This document shows, piece after piece, positions 54,029 through 64,000 of a stretch of DNA of 64,000 nt. The DNA is from Pyropia haitanensis (taxonomy: Eukaryota; Rhodophyta; Bangiophyceae; Bangiales; Bangiaceae). The notes beneath the pieces are model-generated. The model had not been told where the DNA came from. It saw nothing but the letters and a program-made list of their open reading frames with translations, and made no database searches. Position 1 is the stretch's first letter; every line of letters begins with the position of its first letter. The stretch is taken from NCBI GenBank assembly GCA_008729055.1, contig SDUX01000007.1, positions 2,528,064 to 2,592,063 on the forward strand. The letters are read 5' to 3'. Both the position numbers and the translations under genes were made by a program.

Positions 54029-55351
54029 ATGTCACGTATGATGAGCAGCTCTCGAGGTGCCACGTCCGACGCGCGCAAGACCACCCTCGAGGCCTCCACC
54101 TTTCCCATCCTGTGCGACACCTGCCTCGGCCCCACCCCTCTGCTGCGCATGCAGAAGGACACGACTGGCCGGCCGTGCAAGGTGTGCGAGCGCCCCTTCA
54201 CCGTCTACCGCTGGCGGCCCGGCGGCGCCGACGCGGGGGCGCGCCACAAAAAGACGGAAATCTGTGCGGCGTGCGCGCGCCTCAAGAACGTGTGCCAGAC
54301 GTGCATCTTGGACCTCGTCCACGGCCTCCCCGTCGCGGTGCGCGACGCGTCGCTGCCGACAGGGACCGCGCAACTGACGGTGGCACCCGCGACGGCGGCC
54401 AGCCGCGGCTACGTCGCCGCCCAGACGGACCGCGCCATCGCGGCGGGCGAGGTGGACGCGTTGTACGCGGCGCCCGAGGCGAACGGGCTGGCCGCCCAGC
54501 TGGCACGGCGTGGGCCCGCGTATGGGCGCAACCGGGCGCGGCTGTGCTCGTTTTTTGCCAAGGAGGGGAGGTGCAGCCGGGGGGTCTATTGCCCGTACCG
54601 GCATGAGCTACCGGGCTCGGGCCGTGGGGGCGGGGGTGGGGGACCTGCTGCCGCCGCTGCTGCGAGTGGAGGAGGAGGGGGGGCGGCGGCGGGTGCTGCC
54701 GCCGCCGCCGCCGCCCCCGCCGTCGACCCGCTCGCCAAGCAGAACCTGCGCGACCGCTATTATGGCACCAACGACCCCGTCGCGGAGCAGATGCTGCGAC
54801 GGGCGGCGGAGGCGGCCAAGGCCGCTCAGGCGGCCGAAGCGGCTGCCGACGCGAGGCGGGCGGCGGATGCGCGGCGAGGGGGGGAACTTGGAGGGCATCC
54901 CCCACGGGGTCGCGGCGGCCGCGGCGGCGCGGCGCCTGGGGGGGCGCCCAGCCGTGGACCGCGCGCTGCCAGTGACGGCGTCGGCAGGGGTGGTGGTGGC
55001 GGCGCTGGGTGGCACAGCAGGGGGGAGGGGGGGGGCGCTGGCGGTGGCAGCCGGGGCGCGGGGGCGGGCTATGGCGGCGGCCAAGGGAGTGGGGCGGGCT
55101 TCGGCACCGGCCGGGGAGTGGGCAGCGGCCGACCGGGCGTACGCTCGTTTGTGGGTGGCATGCCGCAGGGTGGGGGCACGTCAGCGGCGGCCGCCGTGGG
55201 GGAGCCACCGGCCAAGCGGCCCCGGCCCGGTCCCGGTCCGGGGGGGGCGGCCCCGGGGGCTGGCACGGGGGTGGGGGCGGGCGTGGGGGTCGGGGACGGT
55301 AGGTCTGGAGCGTCCCCGACTAGGCAGGGCAGCGGTAGCTCGAAACAGTAA
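54029..55351 (+). CDS. Slt11/RBM22-type pre-mRNA splicing factor lacking the RRM
   Basis: Component of the active spliceosome that contacts U6 and the intron in the NTC-related group. The N-terminal Slt11 zinc region is well kept: FPILCDTCLGP (Cys29/32), GRPCKVCERPFTVYRWRPG (Cys50/53), KKTEICAACARLKNVCQTC (Cys79/82/89/92) and ILDLVHGLPVAVRD. The CCCH finger is CSFFAKEGRCSRGVYCPYRH (Cys173-x8-Cys182-x5-Cys188-x3-His192), followed by the family motif NLRDRYYGTNDPVAEQML. In RBM22 an RRM comes next. Here an Ala-rich helix and a long Gly/Arg-rich tail with RGRGGRGG and an RPRPGPGPGG end take its place. I see no RNP1 or RNP2 motif in any frame. The 440-residue length equals RBM22. The ATG at 54029 follows a C/T-rich leader. 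Confidence 0.88.
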   Translation: MSRMMSSSRGATSDARKTTLEASTFPILCDTCLGPTPLLRMQKDTTGRPCKVCERPFTVYRWRPGGADAGARHKKTEICAACARLKNVCQTCILDLVHGLPVAVRDASLPTGTAQLTVAPATAASRGYVAAQTDRAIAAGEVDALYAAPEANGLAAQLARRGPAYGRNRARLCSFFAKEGRCSRGVYCPYRHELPGSGRGGGGGGPAAAAAASGGGGGAAAGAAAAAAAPAVDPLAKQNLRDRYYGTNDPVAEQMLRRAAEAAKAAQAAEAAADARRAADARRGGELGGHPPRGRGGRGGAAPGGAPSRGPRAASDGVGRGGGGGAGWHSRGEGGGAGGGSRGAGAGYGGGQGSGAGFGTGRGVGSGRPGVRSFVGGMPQGGGTSAAAAVGEPPAKRPRPGPGPGGAAPGAGTGVGAGVGVGDGRSGASPTRQGSGSSKQ

Positions 55352-55971
55352 GGATACTCGTTTGTGTGCGCCTCCACAGTACTGCCTCGTCCTCTATTTT
55401 TCTCTCTTTTTTTATGAGCGCCCTTTGCTGGCGCTTTGTGCACCCTTCATGCGTCTGTGTGCGTCGGGGACGCTGATGTGTTCACTTACCTGGGTGCGTG
55501 CCCGTCGCCAGCACGTCTTGCTGCGTGCGCAACCCGTTCACTCGTGCCCAGCATGTCCTGTGATCATGACTATTGGCAGCGGGACAGCTGTACGGGCAAC
55601 CTCCGTTTGCCGGCCGCGCATCTACATTTCTGACGTTCGCCTTGTTCTCCAGTGTTCTCAAGAGACGACCCCACTTGCCTGAACGCGCCACGCTGTTCTG
55701 AACAAGCTTCACTTCCTAAGCACACCCCAATTTGTGAGGATGCCCTATCTTGTTGGTGGGGCTGCGCTCGTTTGAACAAGTCTCACGGTCACCCAAGGCC
55801 GTTGTTCCTCGTGTCGCTCGGATTCACTGAGCATCACCCGGCTCGTCTGGGCTGCACCCCCCCCCGCGGTAATCCAAACCACCGGACGAGATGACGGGGA
55901 CGCGCGATAGCAGGAATCAACACAGGCAAAAGCGCAATGCAAAAAGAGGGAACAAAGGAAAGGAGGCGCAC
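55352..55971. other. Convergent intergenic region
   Basis: Shared 3' flank of the Slt11-like and RHD3-like genes. Near-normal base composition with a T-rich tract at 55397-55414. No gene seen. Confidence 0.4.
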
Positions 55972-57835
55972 TCAGTCGTCCACCACCCCGTCGCCGAGGT
56001 CTGGGACCTTGTGCAACTCCGGCAGGTCCCCCCCCCCGATCGTATACGCCGCCCCCGGCAGCGAATGTGGGTACAGGCGGGAGAGGTCCGCCAGCTTGAG
56101 ACGGTTCGGGTCGGTCAACGTAACGTCCTCGGTGGGTTGCTTTTGAGGAAGCCGCGAGTCCACCAGCCCCGCCACCGACGCTGCCAGGTAGTGGAGGCTG
56201 AGCGCCACCGGGAAGCGCACCGGCTTGGTGTACACCCCCGACAGACGGGCTGACTGCAGCCGCTCCGTCGCGTCCTCGCGCATATGCTTGACCAGCTCGG
56301 ACCGGAGAGCGTCGTAGCGCCAGCCCGAGCCGGGAACGACAAGCTCGTTAGCCTTGGACACAAAGAACTTCTCAGCCACCTTGATTGCCCCGTCCACGTC
56401 CTTCTCCACCGACGCTGAGATGCGGATACGTGCCAGGTTGTCCCGGAATACCTGGTACGCCAACTCGCGCAGCTTGACCAATTGCTTGGCGTACAGGCTG
56501 TGCAGGTCGGTGAGTACAGTGCCGCGGAGCTCCTCTCGCTTGCGACGGACCGCCTCAGTGGTGCCGTGTGCAGCTGCATCGGCAGAGAAGGCGTCGAGCG
56601 TCTGCTCCAGCGTTTCCCCTGCCTGGCGGCCAAAGTCCCGCACAAGCCGACCGGCGCCTGTGTCTACCTTCCACGGCTGGACGTTGCGGAGGTAGCGCCC
56701 CTCCACAGCCTTCATCGTCGCCTCACACGCATAGGTTGCCGTCAGCTCCGACTCGGGGGGGACCTCAACCGCGCCAGACAGGGCGTCGCCCTCACCCGCA
56801 GACAGAGCGGACCAGACATCGGCGGCCCGCTCGGACCGCCCCCCCGCGCTGGCGCCCTCGGCGGCGGCGGTCACTTCTCGCTCCAGTAGGGCTGCCACAT
56901 CCCCAAGGCTGTCATCCCACTGTGCGCGGCACAGCTGCCGGTGAGGAAGCAAAGCGAAGTGCACGTCAAACACGTCCGTCAGGGCCAGTGGGCCGGAACC
57001 CTCGGGGAGAGGAACGCCCTCGAGCATCGCTTCAAGGGCACTGGTGTAGGCCTCCACCAGCTCTTCCCGGCTGAGGCCAGCACCGTCCCAATCACGGACG
57101 GCAACGAGCAGCAGCTTGGGCCCCGCGCCCGCCGACGGCAGCACCCCCGAAGCGCGCAGCCGAAGCTCCTCCTCCACGCAGGCGCCCAGGCCGGCCACGG
57201 GCAGGCCGTCGGAACGGCCAAGGTCAGTGAAACGGATGTTGTAAATGACCACATCCGCCACGCAGAACGCCCACTTCATTGCCAGCGTCTGGTCCTCCGC
57301 ACGACTCCGATCCCTGGTGACAGAAATAGCAGTGGTACGAGAAATCAAACGAGGGCCATGGTTTCATGGACGTGGTGCAGAGACAGAGCGGTGCACCACA
57401 GGATACAAGCAGCCAGCCCGCACGAGTGCGTCAGCACAGACGTACGCCAAAAGTGGAAGCACAAACGGTTCTTCCAAAAAAAACAGCACAAATACCAACA
57501 CCAGGGTCATACGCAAGCCCCGGTCTCCATGCCCAGCGTAAACCAACCCTAGTCTGCGAAAACATAACAACACGTGTGTGGTGCACAAGTCTGCTCGCCG
57601 ACTCGCTCGCCCAACCAACGCACCTGGAATCAAACCCCTCAACGTCCAGCACCACAGCCTGTGACGAAGACGCTTCTGCCTCTGCAACGCCTAGTGTAGT
57701 CTGAACGCCCCGGCGAGGTGCAACCGGAAGGGAGGTGTGAAAGAGCTCATTGAGCAGCGTGCTCCCGCCACTGCCACAGGCACCAATACTAGCGACGACC
57801 ACCGGCGCGGAGGAAGATAATGCTCCCACGGCCAT
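55972..57835 (-). CDS. RHD3/Sey1-like GTPase-fold protein with altered P-loop
   Basis: Related to the dynamin-like GTPases RHD3/Sey1/atlastin, which fuse ER tubules. Two exons on the minus strand: 57835-57624 and 57313-55972, joined across AG|G in frame. The intron has GTGCG and CACCAG ends. The product has 517 residues. The G-domain start reads VVASIGACGSGGSTLLNELF, so the P-loop has Gly where the family has the essential Lys. Switch I threonines (QTT) and the DVEG motif of G3 are present, followed by AFCVADVVIYN and the RD motif in LVAVRDWDG. TDVFDVHFALLPH and the helical middle region follow. The protein ends about 280 residues earlier than usual for the family, without the two membrane helices. 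It may be a soluble, nucleotide-independent paralogue. Confidence 0.75.
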
Positions 57836-60833
57836 GATCAAGAGGGATCGTAGCTACAGCTGAACAGGTCGAGCAGGAAGATATGGAGATGATGTGGAAG
57901 GAAGGCTGGCTGGGACCCAGAGGGAAGGTCAAGGTGGCTGGCAGGTGATTGCCGGCGCGCGGCAAGACGACACGGTCGCTGCGAGCGGCAAGTCGAGGGT
58001 CTGCGCCGACGTTGGCGAGCGATCTCGACCAGCATTGCATGCATGTACTCTTCACAAATGTATTGTATGAATTCATGGTCGTTTGATCAGCGAAGAAGTA
58101 CATCATCGATGCAGGCGCAACTGGAACAAGTACTACAGTCCTCTATACCGCACCATTGCCCGCCCGCCACCCACCGGAAAGGTTCGGTCAATGCACCATC
58201 GAGAGCGTTGCACCGGTGTCTGTCACCACCGCGGCAGCGAGGGCAGTAGCTGCGATAGCGGCAATACCGGCAGCGACGTTGGAGACGGGAGCGCAATGAC
58301 TACAGTACGGCGTGATGAACCGTCCCCGCGCACGATCAAGTGTTGCTTTCATTGCGGCACTGTTGGTACTGCCGCCGTCGCGACCGTGTCCCTCCTCCGT
58401 TGGTGCTTTTGCGTCAGTTTCTTGGCATGCCCTGCCTCAACTGCCGTCTGAGCGCGGCGTGCTTGGCCACGACGCTGCATAGGTTCGGGCCGTCTTACCC
58501 CTGTCGCGGCGGCGTGGCCGCTTTGTGTGTGTGCTGCTGCTATCATCTCTGCCAGAGAAGTGCCCTCGAGCGCGGCACTGCATCTGGTGGCTGAGGTGGT
58601 GAGGGTGGTGGGAAAGAGGGGAAGACGGAATGGGATAAAGGGAGATGGTCTGTTCTTGTGCTGTGGGACGGCTCTTTATCTTCCGTCCTTGACCGACAAG
58701 AGATAGTTTGTCAGCGCTTGGTGTGACCTCTTTGCACTGACACTCACCGACGCATCAGCCTGGTGTTGATGTCCGACATATGGTCGCCCGCAGCGTCCAC
58801 CTCACGCGGCAGCAGGGACAGTACCTCGACACAACAGCGTCGTTTCGCATCCACCCGCAGGTGACAGTCATACCTTGTGATGGGTCCGACCCGTGCAGAT
58901 ACTGGCAAAACATACTGCACGCGCACCTGCGCTGTGAAGAGTGCACCCTGCTGTGCCAACACCAACCCCACGACACTGCCCGAACCACCATGGCGTCGCA
59001 GCACGCCTGACCCAGCATGACAGCGACAACCGTTCGCTTGACAGATCCCCAACGCATGTCTGCCACGACCCCTAACATGGCTCGCACTGAAGTACGCACC
59101 ACCAAAGCGTGCATCACGCCACACCCCCAGACGCGCCTGCAGGGGGCAAAGCAAGAGTCATCCACGAAATGGCTCAGCGACACGGATCAATCAAGTCAGC
59201 AACCGCGCCGTGGTCATAGACAAGACGGACGCACCAGCAAGCCGTGCGTGGGGAAACAGCCGGGTCATTCCACCCACCATCGGCGGCAGGGTGTTGCGAG
59301 GAGAGCTCATAGATCTTGGTGAGTCGTCAACGGCGGCGGAGCCGCAGCAGCCGCCACCTCAAGAGTAGCAAATATAATGTACAAAGATTTTAATCATCGC
59401 CACCACAACGCAACACGCAGAACGAGGAAGCAACACGAAGGCACAACGGCGACAAACGTACCCCTTCGGCTACCAAGCCATCGCAAAGGCACACACCCAA
59501 AGCAACGGTGCACGCGCCGTCCACGCAAGCGACAACTCAGTGTCCAATGCAGTGGCACGATGGTCAACGGTCACGCGGGTCGCATCGTACAAGGTCCGCC
59601 GTTGTCCTCACGATCGAGGGCGGTCTCCCCGCTGGGACGGAATGGGGCGTAGAAATGTGGCCCGATAGTGCGACGGACGGAGACACGTCTGCAACAGATT
59701 ACTGTCCAATCTGATTAGATCTGATGCCACGTTTTGATTTCCAATGCAGTCCTCCGGCTCACCCTGCCTGTGAGCCCGCGGCTGCGACTTGACGACTCGA
59801 CACACCGCCCTGCTGTTGTCGTCAAGGGGTGCCTCGCGGAGCATGGCCGCATGGTAGCGCCCAGCTCGCGTCGGGCGCGACCCATCCGTTCGAAGACGTC
59901 TCTGTCCTGTTGTGTTGTCACGGTACGTTCGTCGACACTGCTGCAGTATCCGCCACCTGGGGAGGAGACTCGTTCTTATGGTCCCCTTCTGGCTTGTTGA
60001 CCACCGCCCTCGATGATGATTTGAAAGGTATCCGAACTACATGAGCGAGATCGTCTTTCAAAACATGCCGTTTACCCGGCTGAGAGGTGCTGACCTCTAC
60101 CCCGCGTTGGCTCGTGGGAGAAGATTCCGTTGGCGTGCCCATCCCTGACACGCTCGCCCTTTCGTTTGCTACTCGGTCCTGGAACTGGTTGACCACGCGC
60201 AGTGTGTTTGCTGTGTGCTTGTGCGACGAGAAAGTCGTGCCTGCGCGTCCTTGCTTCCGATGTGTGATCGCCAGGTCCATGGTGTTTTAAGTAGTGTAGG
60301 CTGGCGAGTGTGCGAGACCGACCGGGACAACATTCATGCAAATTTTGCTGTACTCCCCGATGTATCCGATCTGCCGTGTCGCTGCCGTGGGGCCTTGAAA
60401 GGACGTCATGCGTAGGCGCTCCCAGTCGCTTGTCGTGATGCCAGCCCGTTAGGACAAAGAGACTAGAGTGCGATGAGGCTGTTCTTATCGCCAACCTGGC
60501 TTGCATCACATGGTTTCATTTACAAAGCTCACTCTCAAGCGCGGTTGCTTGGTACACACAACAACAGAGAGGCTGCACAGGACGCGCGCGGAACACAGTG
60601 GAAGTACACCTGGAGCACGCGTGCGCACCGGCCCAAAATAGACAGGCCAGGTTGCCACAATCAGCACTGTTGCTCTTCCCAATGCGGACGTCCCGCCTCC
60701 TCCGACAAACCCTCTCCATTCCCCCCGCAGGATCATCCCCCTTCACCCCACAGGCCCATCCCTCGTTCCTCCACCCCTCCACCCCTCACTTCGCCTCCTA
60801 CACCCCCGCCGCCCAATCACCCGCTGAACACCC
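57836..60833. other. Gene-poor region, near-normal base composition
   Basis: Three kb between the start of the RHD3-like gene and the end of the NhaD gene. I found no conserved motif. Short frames near 59735-59960 (VKGCLAEHGRM) look vaguely coding but have no start, family or extension. It may hold an intron-rich or non-coding gene that cannot be recognised by eye. Confidence 0.35.
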
Positions 60834-62597
60834 CTACATCCCCGCCGCTGCCCCAATCGCCGGAACGTGGAGGGTCGCCATCGCCGCGTACGTTGCGATG
60901 CCTGCAGCAAACCCAGCAAACGCAGGCAGCGACGCCTTCTTCACGTACCAAAAGAAGTCCACCTTCTCCAGCCCCATGAGCGCCACCCCCGCGGCGCTCC
61001 CAATGATGAGCATCGAACCGCCAGTGCCAGCCGCAAAGGCAATCAGCTGCCATAGTGGTGAATCAGGGGGGACCGAGTCGAGGCTGTACATGCCCATCGT
61101 CGCCGCCACCAGAGGCACATTGTCCACCACTGCAGACACCAGGCCAATGACAGCGGCAATGATTTCACGGCTCGAAATGTGGGCATCAAGGTAGAGGGCA
61201 ACCTCACGGAGGATGCCCGCCGACTCGAGACCCGCCACTGCCAGGAGGATGCCCAGGAAGAAAAGGACACCGCTCGTGTCAATGCGGCTGACGGCTGCCG
61301 AGCCGCGCAGCTCTTCCCGGTCCTTCTCACCCGCGTGAATGACATCTGTCACCAACCACACGACGCCCAGACCGCTGAGCATGCCCAGGTAGGGGGGCAG
61401 TCCGGTGACAGCCTTGAAGACGGGCACCGACAGCAGCGCGGCGAGACCAGTCCAAAACACCAGCTTGCCCCGCGGCGCCATCACGTCGCTGCCGGATGTT
61501 GATGGGCGGACCACATCACCGCGCAACGGTGGCGACATGATGCCAAGCGTGACGACCAGCGACACTAGCGACGGAATGACGAGGCCCTTGATGGTTGCCG
61601 CCGCCGTCACCTGTCCCCCAATCCACAGCATCGTGGTGGTGACGTCTCCAATGGGTGTCCACGCCCCACCCGCGTTGGCCGCAATCACCACCGCGGCGCC
61701 ATACAGCCAGCGCTCCTTCGGGTCGTCAATCAGCTTCCGCAGCAAGGAAACCATGACGATGGTAGACGTCAAGTTGTCAAGCACAGAGGACATAAAGAAG
61801 GTGATGAAGCCAATCGCCCACAGCAGCACGCGCCGATTGTTGGTGCGGATAGCGTCGGTCACAATCTTAAAGCCCTGGTGCGCGTCCACAATCTCCACAA
61901 TGGTCGAAGCACCAATGAGGAAGAAGAGGATCTCACTGATCGACGACACCTGCTCCGACAGCTCCGACACGACCAGCGCGTGGTCGGGGGAGGCGGTCAT
62001 GAGCGTCACCCAAATGCCAACGCCCATCAGCAGAGCCACGCCAGTCTTGTGAAAGTCCAGCAGCTCCTCCAGAATGATGCCAGCGTAGCCGAGCACAAAG
62101 ATGGTGGTCATCGTCGCGTCCCGGTGGTCCGCCACCCACGAGTGCTGGAGGATGGCCGCAATGACGGAGCAGACGCCGCCAACTGCAGCCAGCCGCAAGA
62201 CGTCGGTGGAGGAACCCGACGACACCACCTCCGCGTCAACAGCAGCAGGGGTGGCCGACTCGTTGGTTGGTGACACCAAGCCGCCGCCATCGTCCGACGC
62301 CGACACACCGTTGCCGCTGCCTGCTGCGGACAAGGGCGAAGACGACGACGAGGCCGCAGGGTCGCCACTGGTGGCCGCGGCAGCGTCCTTGCCAGTCTCA
62401 CCAGTCGTGGACTTTTCTTGCGTGTCTGCCGACGCCGTGGGCGACCAGCGCAGGGGACGGCAGCGGCGGGGGGGAGAGAGCGCTGCCGCGCCGCACGGTC
62501 GACGGCGCCGCAGGGGAGCGCCGGTAAAGGCGGGGCGGCCGCCCGTGCGGGCCGCTATGCCGGCAGCCGGCTGAAACGCCAGCCGTGGCCTGTCCAT
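60834..62597 (-). CDS. NhaD-type sodium/proton antiporter, plastid envelope
   Basis: Ion transporter of the IT superfamily exchanging Na+ for H+. The plant member NHD1 sits in the plastid envelope. The product has 587 residues. Residues 1 to about 60 are an Arg/Pro/Ala-rich transit peptide (MDRPRLAFQPAAGIAARTGG), then a Ser/Ala/Gly-rich acidic linker to about 130. The membrane domain has about 12 hydrophobic segments. Family motifs visible are VLGYAGIILEELLDFHKTGV, FFLIGASTIVEIVDAHQGF, FFMSSVLDNLTSTIVMVSLL, ANAGGAWTPIGDVTTTMLW, SRIDTSGVLFFLGILLAVAG, LVSAVVDNVPLVAATMGMY and GTGGSMLIIGSAAGVALMG. The paired DN motifs in the two half-repeats are the expected ion-binding sites. One exon, no break. 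The start at 62597 is the only ATG giving the transit peptide. Confidence 0.92.
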   Translation of the reverse strand: MDRPRLAFQPAAGIAARTGGRPAFTGAPLRRRRPCGAAALSPPRRCRPLRWSPTASADTQEKSTTGETGKDAAAATSGDPAASSSSSPLSAAGSGNGVSASDDGGGLVSPTNESATPAAVDAEVVSSGSSTDVLRLAAVGGVCSVIAAILQHSWVADHRDATMTTIFVLGYAGIILEELLDFHKTGVALLMGVGIWVTLMTASPDHALVVSELSEQVSSISEILFFLIGASTIVEIVDAHQGFKIVTDAIRTNNRRVLLWAIGFITFFMSSVLDNLTSTIVMVSLLRKLIDDPKERWLYGAAVVIAANAGGAWTPIGDVTTTMLWIGGQVTAAATIKGLVIPSLVSLVVTLGIMSPPLRGDVVRPSTSGSDVMAPRGKLVFWTGLAALLSVPVFKAVTGLPPYLGMLSGLGVVWLVTDVIHAGEKDREELRGSAAVSRIDTSGVLFFLGILLAVAGLESAGILREVALYLDAHISSREIIAAVIGLVSAVVDNVPLVAATMGMYSLDSVPPDSPLWQLIAFAAGTGGSMLIIGSAAGVALMGLEKVDFFWYVKKASLPAFAGFAAGIATYAAMATLHVPAIGAAAGM

Positions 62598-63788
62598 GGT
62601 GGCAGTGACGGGGGGGGGGGTGGCAGGGAGGGGGGAGGGTTCGCGTACAACTCGTCACCACAGGTGGGGTGGATGCTGCAGGGGGTGGCGCATGTCCCCG
62701 CGAGGGTGGCCAGGTTACGCGGGCGGGCGGGCGAGCGGGCCGGCAGGCGGGCGGGCAGGTACGTGAGCAGGTAGCCAGGTGGGCGCGCGGGCGTGCGGGT
62801 GGGCGGGTAGGCGTGAGAGGCCTCGGATGGGGGACTACACATGCGCCGAGGCGGTTCGTGCGGAACGAAGGCGCGGACGATGGGCGTGTCCCTATTTTGC
62901 ATTGGCCAGTTTCCACGGTCTGGGAAATGGGCAACGTGTGGCCCTCTGCGGTTGCACACCAACGCGGTCGCCCCGGCTCAATCCACGCGCGGCAGCGAGC
63001 CGCCACCACGCAGGCAGTGGAGGCACGCGGGCGACAGACGTGCCCAAACCGCCTCCCCACACTTGGACGACAGGTTGATCAAGTAATTGTGCGCTGTGAC
63101 TGACTTGATCCTGGTTGTGACGCTCAGTCGCACCCATTCCGACTTGGTCCGCCGAATCGCTGACCCAGGCGGCGTCGTGGGAGCATACGAGCCGCATGGC
63201 GAACGACTGGGTTGTTCCTGCCTGCCATAAAGGCTTTCGAGCGGCGTGTGCGTATGAAACACATCTTTGCCGTTCTCTGCAGGGCACCGGCACTCCATGA
63301 CAGCCGTTGCTCTGAAACACAGCAGTCAGCAGTTCTCGCCATTGAGCATGTGACCAGGGCATCCCTTGCCTCTGGACGACCCCGTATGCACTGCACGAAG
63401 TAATAGAGCCGACAACGAAAACAGCGCAACATCAGGTCCGCACCATGAGCCGTAGCCGGCGCCTGCCCGATTGCTCTCATACGTGCTGGTGGTAATCTAA
63501 AACTGCTCGCAGAAAGAGACATGGTGGGGAAGGACACCACCAAGCGCAAAAGCTATCTGCACCCAGCGTCGCAGAGAGAGTTGACGTTTTTCTTGAGACT
63601 ACGAAGCCACAGCCACAGCTTTGACGCATGCAGCGTAGCGGAGGACGGAGAACCTGGCTTCAAGAGTAATCCTTTCCACCGTTTCCGTTTCCCACACACG
63701 CACCGCCCACTGTCCATCTATCCTACTCTGTTGTTCCTCTCCCGACCCCCCCCCCCCCGGATACCCCCTTTCCCACCTCCTACGCACC
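62598..63788. other. Divergent intergenic region
   Basis: Between the NhaD gene and the gene starting at 63789. A degenerate GGGC-rich tract runs from 62720 to 62812 (units like GCGGGCGG, interrupted). From 63700 to 63788 the strand is pyrimidine-rich with a C14 run, the likely leader of the next gene. Confidence 0.45.
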
Positions 63789-64000
63789 ATGGCCGCCTTT
63801 GTGCCCGCCGCCGCCCTACCAGTGACCCGCCGCCGTGCACAGGGCGGGCGCTGTGTCACAGTGGGTGCGGGCGCGGACCCGTGTGCCGCTGTACAGGTGG
63901 ATGGATGTAGTCCGACCACGGCTGCGGAGGGTACTCATCTCTGTGAATAGGGAAGGTTGTCATGCAAATGGGCGTGGCTGAGCACAGGTGGGGTTGTCTC
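63789..64000 (+). CDS. 5' end of a probable plastid-precursor gene (partial)
   Basis: The ATG at 63789 follows a pyrimidine-rich leader and starts MAAFVPAAALPVTRRRAQGG, with a phenylalanine at position 4 and no acidic residues, like the other plastid transit peptides here. The frame closes at a TAG at 63948-63950. It probably never reaches it: a GTACAG|GTGGAT string near 63896 could be a splice donor, with the rest of the gene beyond the window. The mature product is unknown. Confidence 0.45.

Overview
This window looks like nuclear DNA of a red alga, probably a bangiophyte of the Porphyra/Pyropia type. That identification is an inference from four things. The DNA is extremely GC-rich and full of long C/G homopolymers. 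Genes are compact and monocistronic, with few GT-AG introns. A gene for a CpcS/CpeS-type phycobilin lyase is present, as expected only in phycobilin-bearing lineages. Several plastid precursors start with a phenylalanine close to the N-terminus (MAFV, MAFL, MAAF), as in rhodophyte transit peptides. I see no operons, CRISPR arrays, rRNA or convincing tRNA.

Layout, 1-21 kb: a 199-bp tandem array, an Ala/Gly-rich protein with repeated RRxS motifs, a one-helix chlorophyll-binding protein, an F-box protein, two complex I subunits facing each other (NDUFB9 and NDUFB3-like), a plastid TerC membrane protein, a four-exon MED28-like Mediator subunit, a STAR/KH RNA-binding protein, a class II aldolase-like protein and a glycolipid transfer protein. 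Layout, 22-44 kb: a Sel1-repeat protein, an unrecognised Cys/Trp-containing protein, fused aminodeoxychorismate synthase (PabA-PabB), the phycobilin lyase, an unrecognised gene, a long gene-poor very GC-rich stretch, a two-finger C2H2 protein, a thylakoid-lumen cyclophilin and Nup85. Layout, 45-64 kb: a secreted Gly/His/Tyr-rich protein, a complete pogo-like DNA transposon, a relic Ty3/gypsy integrase, an Slt11/RBM22 splicing factor without an RRM, an RHD3/Sey1-like protein without the P-loop lysine, a plastid NhaD-type antiporter, and the 5' end of a probable plastid precursor gene.

The genes do not form one pathway. About a quarter serve the plastid: light harvesting and photoprotection, phycobilin attachment, thylakoid biogenesis, lumen protein folding, folate precursor synthesis and ion exchange. 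Others serve mitochondrial respiration, transcription and splicing, and membranes.

The strongest global signal is technical. At least seven genes change reading frame exactly at C or G runs of about 10 to 27 bases, and nearly every change would be repaired by one missing base. I treat these as probable assembly errors and give each gene its full inferred span. The most interesting biological items are the complete transposon with near-perfect terminal inverted repeats, a 111-bp near-perfect palindrome, the secreted Gly/His/Tyr/Lys protein, the two divergent conserved proteins (Slt11 without RRM, RHD3-like without the Walker A lysine), and the RRxS/SxIP repeat protein.
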